Assembly (NCBI RefSeq): GCF_033115175.1
Contig: NC_084831.1
Location: 77,943,502-78,007,501, forward strand
Length of the DNA: 64,000 nucleotides
Reading direction: 5' to 3'
DNA from: Lepus europaeus
Taxonomy: Eukaryota; Chordata; Mammalia; Lagomorpha; Leporidae
In this document: one piece after another, positions 54,301 through 63,300 of the stretch
How the letters are laid out: every line of letters starts with the position of its first letter
Position numbering within the stretch: the stretch's first letter is position 1
Notes under the pieces: generated by a model
What the model was told of the DNA's origin: nothing
The model's input: only the letters and a program-made list of their open reading frames with translations
The model's database searches: none
Program-made: the position numbers and the translations under genes

Positions 54301-56679
54301 TAGACTCACATTTTTATCAAACCTCCTCCCCTGTTTTAATTGATAATTTTTAAAAACAAATTGAGAGCCTGTGATACAACAGAAATCCTTTAAAAAAGAT
54401 ATATGAATCAATTGAAAATATTTATGGAAAAAAGAGAGTGTGTTTGAAAAATAGACAAGACAGGTAGAAAAAAGCCCATTTATTATGAACATACACATAA
54501 GCATAATTCTGTTTCTTTATATAATTGGTTTCCAAAATGTCTACAACAACGCCTTACCCACTAAGTATTGAGTTCTGCAATAAATCTTTCAAAATATCAA
54601 AACGATTTTAATTGAGAGGCTGTTAAACAGCTCACATCTTGTATGACTACTTAGGCAAAATATAGCCCAATGTAAACAGTAAAAACATAAGGAGAACCAA
54701 TCAAAAACCTTACGAACCTCCAAGTAGGGACTTTACACCAGATCATACCCCAGTAAGGCAGACCTAGTCGCAAAAGAAAATTTCTAGGGGCTAGCACTGT
54801 AGCACAGTGGGTTAAAACCCTGGCGTGGAGCACTGGCATCCCATATGAGCGCCGGTTCTAGTCCTGGCTGCTCCTCTTCCAATCCAGCTCTCTGCTATGG
54901 CCTGGGAAAGCAGTAGAAGATGGCCCATGTCCTTGGGCCCCTGCACCCACGTGAGGGACCCGGAAGAAGCTCCTGGCTTCGGATCAGTGCAGCTCCAGCC
55001 ATTGCAGCCAACTGGGGAGTGAACCAGCAGATGGAAAACCTCTCTCTGTCTTCTCTCTAACTCTTTCAGGTAAATGAAATAAATCTTTTTAAAAAAAATT
55101 TCTCTGAATCTCTTAGGATTACATGCTGCCAATTTATGGATTACACTTTGCTCTTAAGCCCTGTTCAATTTCATTTGAAGTTTTCCTTTTAACACAGCAT
55201 TAGGTTCTCCATAAACTTTCACCACTTCTATTTCTTCTCCTAAGCAATGTATATCTGCTTTTTAAAATTTAATTTTAAATTGCCCCTACTTCAAAATTAA
55301 CCTGTTCGATTAAGAACTAGGAACTGTTTCTATCTCTACAACAGAAATGTTCTTTATACCACTAGACAGGAAGATAGAAAGTAGCCTCCGTGTGAGACAG
55401 GGGGCTAAGGAGAGCAAAGCACCTGGACAGGAAGGCAGCAGCCTCTAGCAGCCTTGGAGCACACCTGGCAAGCGGCCCGGCATTTTACACTGCGAAGTCC
55501 TGCCCTCACCCCAGTACCACCGTAGATGGTTACCCCCAAGGAAGACACCCCAGGAGGATCCTCTCTGCCCAGCGCCAAGGAGGAGGGGGACACAGGCTGA
55601 TAACATCTCGCAGTAAAAGCTTGGGAGGAATTTGACCAGTTTCACACCCAGCAAACCCTTTTGTCCAGAAGAGGGTGAGGGAAGGAGAACTAGCAGGAGA
55701 AGCGGACCCAATGCCCGTGTAAGTCCGGGTCTAAATGCGGATTGCACTCTGAGCCCTCTGTTGAGACGCCCGCCTGGTTACCAGGTGTATGTTCAGCTCT
55801 CAGCCCGCAGTCTGGCTGAGAGATGCCCGCCGGGCCTGTCAGGTGTATTGGCTCCACCTTCCTCAGTCCGGATGGGCATGCTCAGATTCCTCCAAGAGAG
55901 GCGCCCGTCGGTCCCCGCAGATGCCCTGCTGCATTAAACCTCGCTACCTGGCTCGCCGCCGGTACTTTGTCTCACGTCTGACAAGAACCTCGGTTCAGTC
56001 TCCTGAGCCTTCACCCTCCCTGACCTACAGTTCCTGCCGCAGCCGTCAAAGCGCCAGGCAGGCAGGTGGTTTGCAGTATTACCTCCCAGCAGGTGTTCCG
56101 CTGAAGCTGCCAGAAGCCTCGGAACTCTTTGAGTAGAGGCAACCTTTACCAGCAGGCCTATTTTTACCTCTCTTCTCGAGGCTCAAGCAGCGTGAGAAAG
56201 TGAAGGTATGCAAAGCCCTTCTGCCTGCCCGGCCTTGGAGCGCGGATTCTGCGGGAAGCCAGGCGCGGGCTTACCAGGCCTCCTCGCTCCTGACACCCAG
56301 CGCGCCGCCACAGGGGCAGAGCGGGGTGACGAGCTGGGCCGGCCTTCGGAGGCCCCAGGAGGAGGGCGTCGGCGCCTCGGAGCCCGAGTTTCCCCATGAG
56401 GAGAAACTGGCCCTAACGAGCAGGCCAAGTTGGTTTCGGCCCCCACACCCTAGCGTGTTAGGGCTCGAGGACCGGACCCAGAGGAGATGGGGAAGCGCTG
56501 ACCTCGAAGTCGGGGCGCTGGCGGATCGGGAGGCAGAGCGCGGGCTCCCGGCACGGGCAGTGGTTCGCGGCCGCGGGGACAGGCGCCAGCAGCGGCAGCA
56601 GCAGCAGCAGTGGCGGCGGCAGCGGCAGAGGCGGCCAGCGGGCCGGGAGGCGCCGGCCTCGGAGCTGCGGACCGGCCAT
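40412..56679 (-). CDS. CTBS: CTBS, di-N-acetylchitobiase, complete coding sequence in seven exons
   Basis: Lysosomal glycosidase of family GH18. It removes the reducing-end GlcNAc from the chitobiose core of free N-glycans during glycoprotein breakdown. Minus-strand exons: 56679-56503, 53193-53055, 51857-51649, 46962-46791, 45207-45110, 44777-44616, 40612-40412. All junctions are GT-AG; 1158 nt, 385 residues, the length I know for the human enzyme. Residues 1-~37 form a signal peptide with a leucine/proline core. The GH18 catalytic motif DGINIDIE is at 136-143, with Glu143 as proton donor. MSYD at 207-210 and GIGMWNADCLDYSG near the C terminus are further family signatures. N-glycosylation sequons occur at Asn193 (NYT), Asn228 (NQT) and Asn262 (NLS), as expected for a lysosomal protein. 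The start Met was chosen because it directly precedes the signal peptide. No break was seen. Confidence 0.98.
40890..41100 (-). repeat. MER5-like hAT-type relic
   Basis: AAATCTGAATCACTTATAGA, TTAGGTAATTCTGATATGCA and AAAAGAATCACTATTCTAAA follow the MER5A-type pattern. Old. Confidence 0.55.
41646..41957 (+). mobile_element. C-SINE, young, first of a tandem pair
   Basis: Sense copy with CGGCTGGCACCGCGGCTCAC head. Target-site duplication AAAGGACA at 41638-41645 and 41958-41965. Confidence 0.93.
41966..42316 (+). mobile_element. C-SINE, young, second of a tandem pair
   Basis: Sense copy with the same GC-rich young subtype (GGCCGGCGCCGCGGCTCAC) and a pure A tail of about 27 nt. A third AAAGGACA follows at 42317-42324. 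Confidence 0.93.
42605..42929 (-). mobile_element. C-SINE with target-site duplication
   Basis: Antisense; GAGCCTTTTT at 42595-42604 and 42930-42939. Confidence 0.92.
43345..43632 (+). mobile_element. C-SINE of the older subtype
   Basis: Sense; GGGACAGATATTTGGCTTAG head, TTGCACACACTGGGAGATAG and a decayed tail. Confidence 0.78.
43806..44120 (-). mobile_element. C-SINE
   Basis: Antisense copy from ATTGTTTATGTATTTGAAAG to CTGTGCAACAACGCTGGC. Confidence 0.88.
44616..44777 (-). CDS. CTBS: CTBS exon 6
   Basis: Acceptor GCATTTCTAG, donor TATAAA|GTAAGA; 54 whole codons, residues 266-319. Begins SHVCTIAKVPFRGAPCSDAA and ends QQAPYYNYK. The preceding intron is only 332 bp. Confidence 0.96.
45110..45207 (-). 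CDS. CTBS: CTBS exon 5
   Basis: Acceptor CTTACTGACTAG, donor GAG|GTAAGA; 98 nt, phase 1 to 0, residues 233-265. Contains MGINPKKLVMGVPWYGYDY, a conserved barrel strand, and the sequon NLS. Confidence 0.98.
45208..46790. other. CTBS intron 4, repeat-poor
   Basis: No SINE and no exon signature in 1.6 kb. It is one of the few stretches of this length without a C-SINE. Confidence 0.6.
46791..46962 (-). CDS. CTBS: CTBS exon 4, MSYD strand
   Basis: Acceptor TTCTCACAG, donor ACTG|GTAAGA; 172 nt, phase 0 to 1, residues 176-232. Contains VAWSPKNIDRRCYNYTG, the FVMSYDEQ strand that lines the GH18 active site, and two sequons (NYT, NQT). Confidence 0.98.
46963..47733. other. CTBS intron 3, left part, nothing recognised
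   Basis: AT-rich; no repeat family or exon could be named. Confidence 0.5.
47734..48115 (+). mobile_element. C-SINE with expanded (CT)n tail
   Basis: Sense; GGGGCTGGAATTGTGGCGTG head. The pyrimidine tract at 47999-48085 is unusually long, with interruptions. Confidence 0.87.
48490..48640 (-). repeat. MIR-like ancient SINE, antisense
   Basis: TAGTCTTGGCTGTGTTATAA and GACTCTGTTTTCTCACTTAT fit reversed MIR. Confidence 0.6.
49525..49675 (+). repeat. MER5-like hAT-type relic
   Basis: ACCAACAGAATCATCTACAG, AAAATGCAGTTCTCAGGCTG and GAATGCTCCCAGGTGATTC follow the MER5A pattern. A further piece is at 50150-50240, cut by a C-SINE. Confidence 0.6.
49757..50033. mobile_element. fold-back C-SINE (sense body joined to an inverted head)
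   Basis: Starts in sense with GGGGCCAACATTATTATGTA and runs through the SINE body to about 49965. It then ends with an antisense head (GGGATGCCAGCACTGCAGAC, CCCACTGAGCCACAGTGCCA). The first ~65 nt and last ~60 nt are therefore inverted copies of one another. No (CT)n or A tail is present. Confidence 0.8.
50245..50540 (+). mobile_element. C-SINE of the older subtype
   Basis: Sense; GAGAAGGTATTGTGGTACAG head, CCCCTGGGAGGAAGCAGG line, tail (ATTA)n at 50507-50520. Confidence 0.82.
50853..51236 (+). mobile_element. C-SINE, young GC-rich subtype, with target-site duplication
   Basis: Sense; GCAGGCGCCGCGGCTCAATA head, (CT)n, then a pure A tail of about 24 nt running into (AAAG)n. An 18-bp direct repeat with one mismatch flanks it (50835-50852 and 51237-51254). 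Confidence 0.94.
51649..51857 (-). CDS. CTBS: CTBS exon 3, catalytic motif DGINIDIE
   Basis: Acceptor TTTTTCCATAG, donor CAG|GTAAAA; 209 nt, phase 1 to 0, residues 106-175. Carries the active-site motif at 136-143. The usual GH18 pattern is DxxDxDxE; the second position is Asn here, as in the human enzyme, so this is a CTBS-type feature and not damage. Confidence 0.98.
52150..52495 (-). mobile_element. C-SINE
   Basis: Antisense; (GA)n at 52207-52232, head CTAAGCCACATTGACGACCC. Confidence 0.89.
52581..52922 (-). mobile_element. C-SINE with target-site duplication
   Basis: Antisense; 13-bp direct repeat TATAAATGAATTT at 52568-52580 and 52923-52935. A (CA)n tract replaces the usual purine run at 52643-52669. 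Confidence 0.93.
53055..53193 (-). CDS. CTBS: CTBS exon 2
   Basis: Acceptor CTCTGGCAG, donor AAAAG|GTATGT; 139 nt, phase 0 to 1, residues 60-105. Contains VFVFNVGQKTWKSYDW and SKGARVVLK, the first strands of the GH18 barrel. Confidence 0.97.
53220..54780. other. CTBS intron 1, left part
   Basis: No SINE in 1.5 kb. The stretch 53620-54120 has old-repeat character (AGGCCTGGCCTGCTTGGGAG, GCCACTGGAGTTTTAAGCAG) but no family could be named. No exon seen. Confidence 0.5.
54786..55103 (+). mobile_element. C-SINE
   Basis: Sense; GGGGCTAGCACTGTAGCACA head; short direct repeat AAAATTTCT on both sides. Confidence 0.9.
55730..56060 (+). repeat. candidate LTR-like segment in CTBS intron 1
   Basis: Contains two similar ~36-bp direct units (GAGACGCCCGCC at about 55763 and GAGATGCCCGCC at about 55820, each followed by an AGGTGTAT line). 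About 110 bp later comes ATTAAA in CTGCATTAAACCTCGCTACC (55930-55949). This order (U3-like repeats, polyadenylation signal, pyrimidine-rich U5-like end) suits an old retroviral LTR. No ends or duplication could be fixed. It may equally be unusual CpG-island flank. Confidence 0.3.
56503..56679 (-). CDS. CTBS: CTBS exon 1 (coding part): signal peptide and mature N terminus
   Basis: Start codon at 56679-56677 and donor GAG|GTCAGC after 56503 give 59 codons, phase 0. It encodes MAGPQLRGRRLPARW, a P/L-rich hydrophobic core including five consecutive CTG leucine codons (56596-56610), then NHCPCREPALCLPIRQRPDF. Cleavage is expected near AAA/N. The reading frame stays open upstream of this Met, but that part lies in GC-rich leader sequence and has no signal-peptide character. 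Confidence 0.95.
56596..56610 (-). repeat. CTBS: (CTG)5 in the CTBS signal peptide
   Basis: Five uninterrupted CAG units on the plus strand read as five CTG leucine codons on the minus strand, inside a wider CCG/CTG-rich run (about 56590-56635). Confidence 0.95.
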
Positions 56680-56859
56680 GCCTGCAGATCGCCGCGCCAC
56701 TGAAGTGGGCTCTTCCTGCCTGGCTCGGCTCGCCTTGCCGCGTGGGCCGCGCGGGGCGGGGCGGGGCGGGCGTGGGAGGTGCGGACAGGGCCAGGCTGGG
56801 AGCCAGGACGGGTCAAGGGCCGCCCCGGCACTTGTCCCAGGAATGAGCCAGTGCTGGAC

Positions 56860-57120
56860 GCCAAGCGGGCGTCCAACGGAAATCCCCTGTCCAACTGGTA
56901 GTTGGCTCTCCCTGGTGTTGGTAACCCTTTGGGTCTCTCTGGTGGCTTGTGTACTCATAATGGGAGAGGGAGCCCCCAAAATGGGAGGCCAGGGTGTCTT
57001 TGGAAGGCACTGCTAAACAAGATGGTTGGAGGGGCCAAGAGATTTTTAGCATCCGGATATCTTGTCCTTTTCGAATTAAGATGGCTGTTTGAATACAAGC
57101 ATCCAATTCCACTTCCTCCC
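56860..57120. other. CTBS upstream flank, nothing recognised
   Basis: Leaves the CpG island; no exon of a divergent gene could be identified. Confidence 0.5.
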
Positions 57121-57124
57121 ATAC

Positions 57125-57355
57125 TTATTATTTATTTATTCGAAAGATAAAGGAACAGAGAGTGAGCATCCGTCCGTTCACTCAAATCCCAAGTACTCCC
57201 AATAGCCAGGGCTGGGCTAGGCTGAAACCAGGAGCCCGGAACTCCATAGAAATGGCAGGAACTCAATCCCTTGAGCCATCGCCCGCTGCCTCCCAGGGTC
57301 ATATTGTCAGCAAGCAGAGTAGTCAAGACGCATTCCCAAAGCCGGAAGTCGACCT
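57125..57355 (-). mobile_element. C-SINE, diverged
   Basis: Antisense; TTATTTATTTATTCGAAAG, CAGGGCTGGGCTAGGCTG and CCCGCTGCCTCCCAGGG. Confidence 0.78.
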
Positions 57356-57386
57356 GTCCTATATTTAAACTCCAGTAAAAAGACAG

Positions 57387-57706
57387 AGAGGGGGAGGAAG
57401 CGCTGTGGTGTAGAGGATAAACCCACACCTGCAGTGCATCCCATGCAGACGTCGGTTCGAGTGCTGGCTGTTCCACTGTCAATCCAGCTCTCTGCTGTGG
57501 CCTGGGAAAGCAGTGGAAGATGTCCCATGTCCTTGGGCCTATCCACCCATGTGGGAGACCTGGAAGAAGCTTCTGGCCCCTGGCTTCAGATTGGCTCCAC
57601 TCTGGCCTTGCAGCCATTTGCGGAGTAAACCAGCAAATGGAAGGTTTCTCTCTCTCTCTCTGCATCTCTAATAAGTAAATAAATCTTAATAAAAATGAAT
57701 AACTTA
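57387..57706 (+). mobile_element. C-SINE
   Basis: Sense; GGAGGAAGCGCTGTGGTGTA head, tail AAGTAAATAAATCTTAA. Confidence 0.89.
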
Positions 57707-58571
57707 AACATCATATTCCATAGTACAGAAGAAAACTCAGGTCTATCTGTGTTGGCCCTTAAGATCATCCCCAAATTTAGTGATACATTAGAGGAACACC
57801 TAGCACTCAGCTGTATGCATGCTCACAGCTAAGATCTGTCACAACAGAAAAACACAAAGCAAAGTCAGTACAGGGGAAGAGATTCAAAGTGTGAACCAAG
57901 CACAAGCTTCCGAGAGTTCACTCCCCTTGGAGAGGCACGGAAGAAATCCGTGCCTCCCACGGATCTTCAAAATGTTCACGAAAAATGCATGCTATCCTCG
58001 GACTTCAAATGTCTTTTGCACATTGCCACCTCCTTTTATTTTTGCACATTCTGAAAGATTAACTACAAGAGAGGCAAAAGACCATCCTGTAACATCCTCT
58101 TAGGTTGCCGGATGCAAGTGCTTCAACTGAAGCAATTCAGATCCAGTGTACGCACATTGAGGAAGGTCTGACTGCAAGGTGCCTGAGCTGTAACCATATC
58201 CTGAGTCTCCACTTTTACATGCTTCTCAGAGGTCTTCAGATTCATTTTTGAAAATTTGCCTAAAGTCTCTACATGTACAAATGCTCCCCTCACTAAGTGT
58301 ACAGGGAAAAAATGTACTTTGAAAGGCTGAAAAACATAGATCCTATTTAACCCATATTTATACACCATGAAGACCAAATAATAAGCTAGGACAAATATTT
58401 GACAACCAATGTCAACTAGAGGTCACTAAAAACACTTGGAAATCAATAAGAAGATAAATGTCACAAAAGAAAAATAGGTGACAGATATAATATGCAAATC
58501 AGAAAAGAACCGAATAAATAGGGAAAAACATTCAACCTTATTACAAATTGACATGCAAATAAAGGTAGGCT
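57707..58571. other. intergenic, nothing certain
   Basis: A weak MITE-like stretch at about 57965-58030 (CTTCAAAATGTTCACGAAAA). No gene recognised. Confidence 0.45.
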
Positions 58572-58934
58572 ATGGCCTGTGCGGTGGCTTAGTGGGTTAA
58601 GCTGCCACCTGCAGCACTGGCATCCAATATGGGTGCCAGTTCCAGTCCCAGCTGCTCCACTTCTGATCCTACTCCATGCTAACATGCCTTGGAAAGCAGT
58701 AGTCGGATGGCCCAAGTATTTGGGCCCCTGCACCTACGTGGGTGACCCAGAAGAAGCCCCTGGCTCCTGGCTTTGGATTGGACCATAGAGTTCCAGACCT
58801 CTGGTTTTGGCTTGGCCCAGACCCAGCTGGTGCAGCCATTTGAGGAGTGAACCAGTGGATAGTAGATCTTTATCTCTCCCTGTCTCTCTCTGCAATTCTG
58901 CCTTTCAAATAAATAAATATTTTTTTTAAAAAAG
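58572..58934 (+). mobile_element. C-SINE with internal duplication
   Basis: Sense; longer than usual because the body line CTGGCTCCTGGCTTTGGATTGG is followed by a second variant, CTCTGGTTTTGGCTTGGCCC. Confidence 0.85.
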
Positions 58935-59029
58935 ATAAGGTAGCATTTCTTTTGCATTTTATGTGGACCAATAAAGATACTGACAAACATTAAATGCTAA
59001 TAAAACTCACTTCAGCTGTAGATAAAAAT

Positions 59030-59320
59030 AACACCACATGCTTTTTGGTAAGAGTATAAATTGGTATAATTTTTCTGGAAATCACTATTTCAGTTTAAAA
59101 TTTCATGCTTTTTGACCTTCCCCCTCCAATTTTTTTTGTCTAAATACCTGTGCTAAGTAGATAATTACAGAAACATGGAGACATACATGGCATGCTCCTT
59201 CATCATTAGTTGTAGTTGCAAATATTGGGAACAATCTCAATGTCCATCAGTTGGTAATTAGGTAAGAAAATATTGTTTATTTTTTGCAATAAACATAATT
59301 TTTAAAACAATACAATTCTT
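59030..59320 (+). mobile_element. old L1 3' fragment
   Basis: AGAGTATAAATTGGTATAAT, GCAAATATTGGGAACAATCT and CAATGTCCATCAGTTGG are degenerate L1 ORF2-end lines. Confidence 0.65.
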
Positions 59321-59330
59321 TCCTTTTTCT

Positions 59331-59717
59331 TTATTTATCTGAAAGAGTATAGAGAGGAAGAGACAGATCTTTTTGTAAAATATTTATTTATTTGAAAGAG
59401 TTAGAGAGAGGAAGAGAAGAGAGAGAGAGAAAGAGAAAGAGAAAGAGAGAGAGAGAGATTCTACCTACTGGTTCACTCCCCAAATGGTTGCAATGGCCAG
59501 GGCTGGGCCAGGCTGAAGTCTGGAGCCAGGAGCCTCCTCCAGATCTCCCATGTGGGTGCAGGAACTCAAGCCCTTGAGCCATCTTCCACTGCTTTCCCAG
59601 GCACGTTAGCAGGGAGCTGGGTTGGAAGTGGAGCAGCCAGGACTTGAACTGGTGCCCATATGGGACGTTGGCACTGCGGATAATGGCTTAAACCTGTGTG
59701 CCACAGTATCAGCCCCA
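59331..59717 (-). mobile_element. C-SINE, with a scrap of a second one at its left
   Basis: A short antisense tail (59331-59368) is followed by a full antisense copy (59375-59717) with (AGAGAA)n at 59416-59458. Confidence 0.88.
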
Positions 59718-60446
59718 AAGCAATTGTTTTCTAAGAAGTTCTTTCAGAGTTGCACCAAAAATAATCTTTTCATCCTATTTTCCACAAACTGAAATACCCA
59801 CTAATATTCATATGTTTGCTTTTGACTCCTCACCCTTTTATTCTTCTGAATCTCTCAGCATCTCAGAATAAGATTTAAAGAACTGTGACTGTTAATTAAG
59901 TACTTTACTGAATTCAACTTGTCAATCTACCTCCTTCTGGATATAAACAGAGCAAAATATCTAGCCTTGCCTTGAACTGTTTCTTAGAATGAAAACCCCT
60001 ACAAGGACACATACAGGGCTGTCTGGAACTTGCAATTAGAGAAGTGTCACACAGCCCCAAGCTGTATTTTTACATTTTCTATAGAGTCTTTACTTGTATA
60101 AGCAATGGAAAAAAAAAAAAAACCACCTTGAAAAGAAGTTGCTTCTGAAACCTCTAAGTAGTCTAGTTACCAGTAGTTAAATAAAAAGTGAGTTCAGATG
60201 TTGAGAATGCCACTAACTTGCTCTGATTTTTCATGTGCTCTGTTGTAATCATCTTTTTTTTTTTTCCTCTAATCTGCACAGCAATTTGAAGCTTTGCAGA
60301 CTTCAGTCTGGAAAAGAATCACCTGCAAAGCTTCCTGAACTGCAAAATCCTGGGAGATTCTCTATTGCTAGGTCTAAATGGCACAGGAGCGTGAATATGA
60401 AGAGCCCCTGGCAACCGTGATGCCGGTGGGCTGTGGCATTTAATTT
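59718..60446. other. intergenic, nothing recognised
   Basis: An A run at 60108-60122 and a T run at 60253-60266. A 61-codon open stretch at 60235-60420 has no recognisable relatives. Confidence 0.45.
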
Positions 60447-60742
60447 TTTTAAGACTTATTTACTTATTTAAAAGTCAGAGTTACATAGAAAGCAAGAAAC
60501 AGAGAGTAATATTTCATGTGCTGGTTCACTCCTCAGATGGCTATAAAAGCCAGGGCTGGGCCAGGAGTTTTATCCTGGTCTCCCGTGTGGGTGCAGGGAC
60601 CCAAGCACTTGGGCCATCCTCCGCTGCTTTCCCAGGCCATTAGCAGGGAGCTGGATCTGAAACAGAGCAGCTGGGACTTGAACTGGTGTCCATATGGAAT
60701 GCCAACATCACAGGCTTTATCTGCTAAGCCACAATGCCAGCA
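60447..60742 (-). mobile_element. C-SINE
   Basis: Antisense; TTAAGACTTATTTACTTATT to GCTAAGCCACAATGCCAGCA. Confidence 0.9.
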
Positions 60743-61073
60743 CTTTGACATATAATTTGAAAGATTCTACCATAATTAGTGTTTTCATGATTTTTCTTAA
60801 GTACAGGGTTTTTTGTTTTGTTTTGTTTGTCATTTCACCACTTTTGTAAAGCCTTTCCCTATTTAGTTACAGTGGTGTTTCCCAACCATTCAGGAGCTCA
60901 CAGGAGGATCTATAAAAAGCTATGTACTCTCTCTCCTGAAAAGTATATATACATATTCATGTAAATCTTGTGAGCAACGCTATCCATGGGCTGCTGGGGC
61001 ACCTGATCCTAGATAGAGAACTAAGAAGTGGTTATTCACATGTACATTCCTCCAGTGGCATTCATGATATTTC

Positions 61074-61354
61074 TTTTTTTTTTTTTTTTACTTAGTAAAT
61101 ATAAATTTCCAAAGTACAGTTTATGGATTACAATGGCTCCCCCCCCCCGATAATTTCCCTCCCACTCACACCTCTCCCATCTCCCGCTCCCTCTCCCATT
61201 CCATTCACATCAAGATTCATTTTCAATTATCTTTATATTCAGAAGATCGATTTAGTATATATTAAGTAAAGAGTTCATCAGTTTGCACCCACACAGAAAC
61301 ACAAAGTGTAAAATACTGTTTCAGTACTAGTTATAGCATTACTTCACATTGGAC
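61074..61354 (-). mobile_element. L1 3'-terminal insertion, strongly truncated (copy 6)
   Basis: Only about 280 bp of the shared L1 3' end, antisense, with C-rich block at 61140-61200. Flanked by GATATTTC at 61066-61073 and 61355-61362. Confidence 0.85.
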
Positions 61355-61904
61355 GATATTTCAGTTACTGACAAAATTCACTCATGCCCATTTCTCTGAA
61401 ACTTGCTAAGTTCTGCTCCTTCTCATTCTTACCAGTTGGCATCTCGTCATCTCACATGGTTAACTCTACATGTAAAAGTATCACATTGCCCTGAAATGAA
61501 AATCGGGATCCCAAAGGAGTCATGACACTTGATAGAAATGACAGAAAGCTCAAAATGCAAAATTCTAGGTAAGTGAAAGTTGCCATAGTTATTTTTCTTA
61601 CTTTAGCTTTTTTGTTTTGTTTCACGTTTTATTATTTATTTAGTTTTAGTGCAACTTGACAAACTGATTCTAAAATTTACAGAAAAATACAATAGCCCTG
61701 ATACTAAAGAACAAACAAAATTTATTCTACAGTATTTCAAAATTTAAAGATTAAGTGATTAATTTCACCCTCTAGTGGTGCTAGGGCAGACAAATTCACA
61801 ATTTAGAACAAGAAATTTATGTATATAAAGAAATTCGGTTAATGACAAAGGAAGTTCTGGTGAATATAACTAATAATGGGATGTTGCAGTTGATTTCTCA
61901 ACAA

Positions 61905-62250
61905 TGTTGCAGTGGATTCGTTTCTGAGAGGAGGAGGGTGGGGGGCAAGAGGCGTGGAGTCACCACACAGACCCTGGGGAGTCGGGTGAAGGCGGGCTTG
62001 AGGCAAGCAGCCCACAGAATCATTTATTTCAGTTAGTCCAACAGCTTATATAGCCAAGAGCAGCCATTCCGGTCAAGGGGCGGTCTATGCCCCAATCAAT
62101 CACAGCCTGTTGCTAGGCAGTTTCCAAAGCCATCCAATCACAGCCTGTTGCCAGGCAGTTTCTGTTGCCAGGTGGGATTCAAAGCCATTCCTGAGTAACT
62201 GACGCTCGCTTGCCAGCGGCCATCTTGGCATGGCTTTCTCATTCCACCAC
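61905..62250 (-). mobile_element. solo-LTR-like element of an endogenous retrovirus, antisense
   Basis: About 345 bp. On the minus strand: a start near TGTGGTGGAATGAG, two CCAAT-box-bearing units (AACAGGCTGTGATTG, plus-strand positions about 62096-62125 and 62136-62160), TATATAAG at 62052-62045, AATAAA at 62028-62023, then a pyrimidine-rich end. ACAATG occurs at both edges (61901-61906 and 62248-62253) and may be the target-site duplication. The start and end do not give a clean TG...CA with that duplication, so limits are approximate. No internal retroviral genes adjoin it. Confidence 0.72.
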
Positions 62251-62269
62251 AATGGACAATTGTATATCA

Positions 62270-63300
62270 GTATGGGAAAAAAATGACACTTGATTTCCAT
62301 CTCACACCATACAAAAACATCAAATCCAGGTAATTTGTATAGCTAAATGTATAAGGCAAAATAACAGAGTTGTTAAACAATAGAAGAGAATATTTTCCTA
62401 ACCTCTGGAGAAAGAATAATTCCTTAAATGGAACACAAAAGGTATGAACTAAAAAGGGGAAAAACAGCAAAACATTTGGCTACTTAGTATTTAGGAACTT
62501 CTGCTTATCATAAAACAACACTGAGAGTGTGAAAAGTACAGCACATAGTGGAAGAAGACAGTTGCAAAACATAACTAGCAATGCACTTGTAGGAAGAACA
62601 TACAGTGAACTCACATAAATTCAAAGAAAAAGGCAAATAAGCTACAGAAAAAGAAGCAGGAAACCAGAACAGGCATTTTACAAAAGAGGATATTAAATTA
62701 TCAACACACTTGGGGAAGATGCTAAGTCTTCTTGGTAACCGGGGAGATACAGCCCAAAATTGTAATGGGACACTGCTATATATCCATTGGAATAGCTAAA
62801 ATTAGAAAGACTGATATTAGCAGGTATTGACCAGGAGGAAACACAAAGGAAACTTCCATATGTGACTGATGTTACAGAGTGAAGTGGTGTAATCATTTTG
62901 GAAAACAGTACGACATTAGCTACTAAAGTTTAAGATAACATCCTCTATGAACCAGTAATTCTGCCTAACAGGAATGAATGAATATGCATGCCACTGTAGA
63001 AACAGAGTCTCCCATTTAAAGTCAGTGCTCATTTACCATAAAAACAATTTGTAAATTAGGTAGAGAAGGAATGACAGAAAAAATGTTAATTTATAATGCT
63101 GTCTCCCAATTGATCTATAGATTTATAGCAATTTCATTCATAATTCCATCAGGAACACAAGGAACCTAACAAGCTTTTCTAAGTATATGTAGAATAACTA
63201 AAAGAAAATCCACCATGCACAGTTAGAACCCATATTATTGGTAGAGTATAAATTGGGACCACCACTTTGGAAAATGAGTTGTCATTAACTTATCAATTCA
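62270..63300 (+). mobile_element. old L1 ORF2 3' debris
   Basis: Many degenerate L1 lines (AATCCAGGTAATTTGTATAG, ACATTTGGCTACTTAGTATT, AGAACAGGCATTTTACAAAA, ATTGGAATAGCTAAAATTAG, then at 63110 ATTGATCTATAGATTTATAG). All frames broken. Confidence 0.7.

Larger units (their letters stand above)
56180..56860 (-). promoter_or_regulatory. CTBS: CpG-island promoter of CTBS
   Basis: The only strongly CpG-rich stretch in the window. It covers CTBS exon 1 and its flanks. A tandem GC-box block (four GGGCGG-type cores) is at 56751-56770, about 70-90 bp upstream of the start codon on the minus strand, suiting Sp1-family factors. No TATA box is evident. This is the usual build of a housekeeping lysosomal gene promoter. 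Confidence 0.85.

Noticed and set aside
55445..56136. Several long open frames on both strands in 55400-56200
   Set aside because: GC-rich sequence keeps frames open by chance. The translations have no recognisable domain, no splice logic fits them, and opposite-strand frames are open over the same DNA.
56680..56979. Extension of CTBS exon 1 to an upstream Met (about 100 more residues)
   Set aside because: The frame is open, but the added part is basic and proline-rich and would bury the signal peptide. The Met at 56679 gives the known protein length of 385.
60235..60420. 61-codon frame in the intergenic part as a small gene
   Set aside because: No similarity recognised, no splice or promoter signals, and length within chance expectation.
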